Positions 61,700 through 64,000 of a stretch of DNA of 64,000 bases are shown in pieces. Source of the stretch: Pseudalkalibacillus hwajinpoensis (GTDB lineage Bacteria > Bacillota > Bacilli > Bacillales > Guptibacillaceae). Position 1 is the stretch's first letter, and each line of letters begins with the position of its first letter. Position numbers and translations under genes: made by a program. The stretch spans positions 124,001 to 188,000 of the forward strand of contig NZ_CP156674.1 of assembly GCF_039851965.1 (NCBI RefSeq). Direction: 5' to 3'. A model generated the notes under the pieces. The model was given only the letters and a program-made list of their open reading frames with translations. It was not told the origin of the DNA and made no database searches.

Positions 61700-62050
61700 T
61701 CATATCGATGCCCGTGTCCCCTGATGAAATATCATTTGCCAGGATGATTCGTGTTTTCTCCAAATGGAACTTCTCAACGTTTTAATTTTGTTTTCTTTAA
61801 TCAACGTATAGGTTACAAGTGCGGTATGATTTTCAAGAAATTTCACATTGGCCCGTTCCAATACATACTCGAATGATCGTTCATCTGGCAAATGATCCAG
61901 CACATCTTTTTTGCGGAAGATTCTCCCTGAACTGCCGAATTCCATAAAATCTTCAGCAAGCAAAAGATTAAGTTTAGCCGCTGATTTTCGTACTTCGGAA
62001 TTTAATAATTGCTTTTCAAGTTTAAGTAAAAGAGATGCTGATTCATTCAT
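61700..62050 (-). CDS. DUF4440 / SnoaL-like (NTF2 fold) small protein
   Basis: A 116-residue protein with the layout of DUF4440/NTF2-like proteins: an N-terminal helix (LLLKLEKQLLNSEVRKSA), LLAEDFMEFGSSGRIFRKKDVLDHL in the middle, and beta strands ending TYTLIKENKI and RSSIWRKHESSWQMIFHQGT. Members are small cone-shaped proteins, sometimes binding hydrophobic ligands; many have no known activity. RBS GAAGGGAGG before the ATG at 62050, own terminator. Nothing near suggests a partner. Confidence 0.85.
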   Translation of the reverse strand: MNESASLLLKLEKQLLNSEVRKSAAKLNLLLAEDFMEFGSSGRIFRKKDVLDHLPDERSFEYVLERANVKFLENHTALVTYTLIKENKIKTLRSSIWRKHESSWQMIFHQGTRASI

Positions 62051-62364
62051 AATTCTTCCTCCCTTCCGGTTTCTGTAAGTGATCTTGAATGTCTTGAAGA
62101 TAGCACAGTTTTCTTTGAAAGGAAAACGCTCATATTACAACGATCTCTACAGATAAATTGGCAGATCCGAATGAATGGTTGAGAAAAAGAACCTTTCCTT
62201 CACTGGTTCTAGCTGATGAAGATCACGGAGCCCACGGTGATCGGCATACTTTCTTTCGCTTACTTTACCAACAAAAGACAAACAAGTCCTTTTTATCGTC
62301 CAACAACGATTGAATTTCGCAAAGTTGTTTGGTATATATCTAAAACTTATAAAGGTTATTTCGT

Positions 62365-62394
62365 AAAAGCAAGCAATGTTTATTCTTGCTTTTT
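62365..62394 (+). terminator. Orphan plus-strand terminator
   Basis: AAAAGCAAG (62365-62373) and CTTGCTTTT (62385-62393) form a 9-bp stem with an 11-nt loop followed by T. No gene ends here on the plus strand, so it may close a small RNA or an eroded gene. Confidence 0.55.
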
Positions 62395-62771
62395 AAATCT
62401 TTGTTTGGAATCTTATTGATGTTATTTATTAATTTATATTATAATTACGGTAATTGAAATTTATTTAGATCCTAGCACAGCTACTTCCATCTCTAATTGC
62501 TCTTTAGTTCATCTACATGCTTATTTGACTTTAGTGAAAAGCCAGATGGTTAAGTCCTATTCTTATTCCGATGGTACCCTTCTTCTTTATCCTCTTCTTT
62601 ATCCTCTTCTTCAACTTCCACAATTACGATATAGCTATCCTTCCATTTCCAATAGCCAACCCCAAAATTTACAGTACTGTTTAAAATTTAACACATATAA
62701 CTCAATGGGATGAATCAATACTTAACCTCCTTCTCTCAATCCAGTTTTATATATATTTATTATGTATATAT

Positions 62772-62799
62772 AAACCCGAGCAAAGTAAACGCACTCGGG
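62772..62799 (-). terminator. Terminator of the 5'-nucleotidase gene
   Basis: CCCGAG (62775-62780) and CTCGGG (62794-62799) form a short GC stem followed by TTTATATA on the minus strand, 42 nt after the gene. Confidence 0.65.
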
Positions 62800-62841
62800 G
62801 CTCAGAAAGGGATTTCTACATGAGTGAATTAGCAATAGGTA

Positions 62842-64000
62842 CTAGTGATTCAACCAACGTTTCTTAAATGCTCGCTTTATAAATTCATCTTTTTCTGCAT
62901 ATTCTCTAATCACATCTTTTATTTCATCCGGTTGATATGAAAAGTTTCGATTGTTTGCGAGGGCAGGATATCCTGAACCTCTCAGTAAATAATCAGATGA
63001 TGCAACCCGATACCATTTTTCGTCCTCAAGTGACTCTCCATTTATGGACACTAACATCACTTTGTTATGGGTATGAATCACCTCTGCACCAGAAACATGC
63101 AGTCTGCCGACATATTTCCCTCTAAATCCCGGACCTTTTCCATCTGCCATACAAACAGAACTATCAAGTGAACTCTCCAGTGCCGCCTGAATATTTTTAC
63201 CCTGAATCTCAAAATACGTTGGATTTAAGGGGGACGGGCAAATTTCAATCAATTTTTTATTTGAAACAAAGTGAACTAGTCCTCCATTGGCTATCCCGCT
63301 GTTAATGATAGCAAGATCACATTCAAATCGATCTTTCAAGCCATCCGCTATTAAATTTGTAAGTGGATTCTCTTCCAGAACATCGTGCCAAAGAGGTGCT
63401 TCTACATCATAAAGCGGCTTGCTTAATGTAGTGATCGCCTCCTCTTTGCTTTTCGATAAAATGGTCTGAATTTCTGCATCTTTTTCTGCTTTTAAAGTAG
63501 GAATAGAAGATGATGCCAGCAATTCTAATCTGCCGTCCAGGAATTCCAGCTCTACAATCCCAACATGCTCTCCATACATCCCTGCTGAATTCAATATTGT
63601 CTCATTTACAATTTTCGCCTCTTCATACAATACGTGATCGTGAGCTGAGAGAATGACGTCTATTTCATCAATCGCTTCGGCTAGTTCAATGTCAGCTTCT
63701 GTTCCAATGTGGTTTAGAACGATGCAAAGATCATATTCATTTCGATGTTTATTAATTTCTGTACGAAGAGCTTCTTTGTAATCCAGAATTTGAAAGCCCA
63801 TTAAATCATTAAATTCCTGCAAATCTGGAGATGCTCCCGTTATCAGAATTCGAAAACCATTTTTATGTATTATTGTGCTGCTTTTAACACCTTTGAAAGG
63901 TTCACCATTAGCTTTTAGAAGGTTACAACTGAGAAATGGGATCGGACTATTCATTGCCATGTTCTCTAAAGTTTCATTACCATTAAACAGTTCATTATTA
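62842..64000 (-). CDS. 5'-nucleotidase/metallophosphatase (UshA/YunD-like), 5' end beyond window
   Basis: The C-terminal part (at least 385 residues) of a bifunctional metallophosphatase and 5'-nucleotidase. The reading frame is open to the window edge: before the ATG at 63960 it continues as NNELFNGNETLEN, the region that follows the metallophosphatase metal site, so that ATG is internal. Visible parts are IVLNHIGTEADIELAEAIDEIDVILSAHDH (metal ligands), the linker, and the nucleotidase C-domain with NPLTNLIADGL, INSGIANGG, DYLLRGSGYPAL and a family-typical end. Similar to B. subtilis YunD, a cytoplasmic form with no signal peptide seen in the visible part. Hydrolyses nucleotides or UDP-sugars. 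Confidence 0.88.
   Translation of the reverse strand, partial: NNELFNGNETLENMAMNSPIPFLSCNLLKANGEPFKGVKSSTIIHKNGFRILITGASPDLQEFNDLMGFQILDYKEALRTEINKHRNEYDLCIVLNHIGTEADIELAEAIDEIDVILSAHDHVLYEEAKIVNETILNSAGMYGEHVGIVELEFLDGRLELLASSSIPTLKAEKDAEIQTILSKSKEEAITTLSKPLYDVEAPLWHDVLEENPLTNLIADGLKDRFECDLAIINSGIANGGLVHFVSNKKLIEICPSPLNPTYFEIQGKNIQAALESSLDSSVCMADGKGPGFRGKYVGRLHVSGAEVIHTHNKVMLVSINGESLEDEKWYRVASSDYLLRGSGYPALANNRNFSYQPDEIKDVIREYAEKDEFIKRAFKKRWLNH

Larger units (their letters stand above)
62051..62841. other. Gene-poor AT-rich interval
   Basis: About 790 bases without a convincing gene. A 67-codon ATG frame at 62216-62419 has no ribosome site. On the minus strand near 62560-62660 a short frame without a start codon encodes NFGVGYWKWKDSYIVIVEVE followed by Glu/Lys-rich repeats from two CTTCTTTATCCT copies; it may be a remnant of a small gene. 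Two terminators (62365-62394 and 62772-62799) are inside. I see nothing else. Confidence 0.6.

Noticed and set aside
62216..62419. 67-codon ATG frame on the plus strand
   Set aside because: No ribosome binding site, unremarkable composition, and a terminator hairpin lies within its last third; treated as non-coding.
1..64000. CRISPR arrays, tRNA or rRNA genes
   Set aside because: No regularly spaced direct repeats or recognisable RNA genes were seen on either strand.

Overview
The window looks like chromosomal DNA of a low-to-moderate GC Bacillaceae (Bacillota). Genes carry strong AGGAGG-type ribosome binding sites, TTG and GTG starts are frequent, and homologues of typical Bacillus genes are present (FloT flotillin, Ktr potassium system, YpvA-like DinG, AraM/EgsA, IlvA, a DUF6944-like protein). 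Fur, CcpA (cre) and sigma-54/SigL type sites are also visible. I see no tRNA, rRNA, CRISPR array, phage or IS element. The genus cannot be fixed from this sequence alone.

Region by region: (1) 1-12.3 kb is a glycolate/2-hydroxy-acid utilisation block: LctP-type permease, FAH-family protein, GlcD, GlcF, GlcE-like subunit, FadR-type GntR regulator and malate synthase G, with a divergent LysR regulator. (2) 12.3-13.8 kb holds an OsmC-family gene whose redox cysteine codon is an in-frame UGA, followed within 5 nt by a SECIS-like stem-loop, and an aldo/keto reductase gene that is clearly broken. (3) 14-22.5 kb is a Fur-controlled siderophore operon (Dat, Ddc, two IucA/IucC synthetases, acetyltransferase, N-monooxygenase) with the gene content expected for a schizokinen-like hydroxamate. 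(4) 22.7 kb is a glycine-rich repeat protein. (5) 23.4-34.6 kb is one long operon coding for a TAXI-TRAP transporter, acyl-CoA ligase and a complete beta-oxidation set with duplicated acyl-CoA and 3-hydroxyacyl-CoA dehydrogenases. (6) 34.7-40.3 kb holds an unknown permease, a ketopantoate-reductase-like enzyme, a PAS/sigma-54 activator and a GlcD-type oxidase. Two almost identical -24/-12 promoters sit before regions 5 and 6, so the activator probably controls both. (7) 40.3-57.4 kb is mainly housekeeping or accessory: flotillin, an acyl-CoA dehydrogenase with two MaoC half-hydratases under a TetR-like operator, a CAP lipoprotein, PEP carboxylase, Ktr potassium uptake, MBL hydrolase, histidine phosphatase, aminoglycoside-phosphotransferase-like kinase, DinG-like helicase, LLM monooxygenase and threonine dehydratase. 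(8) 57.6-64 kb holds a coupled HAD phosphatase and glycerol-1-phosphate dehydrogenase pair, tryptophan 2,3-dioxygenase with a PLC-like protein, a catalytic-domain-only tyrosine recombinase with a dif-like inverted repeat upstream, a DUF4440-like protein, a 0.8 kb gene-poor stretch and the end of a 5'-nucleotidase gene.

Taken together the window is rich in carboxylate and acyl-CoA catabolism (glycolate to malate, fatty or aryl-alkanoic acids to acetyl-CoA), with anaplerosis by PEP carboxylase and iron acquisition. The most unusual observation is the UGA at the OsmC redox position. The next most unusual are the twin sigma-54 promoters and the recombinase-linked inverted repeat. All similarity statements come from reading the proteins; no database search was run.
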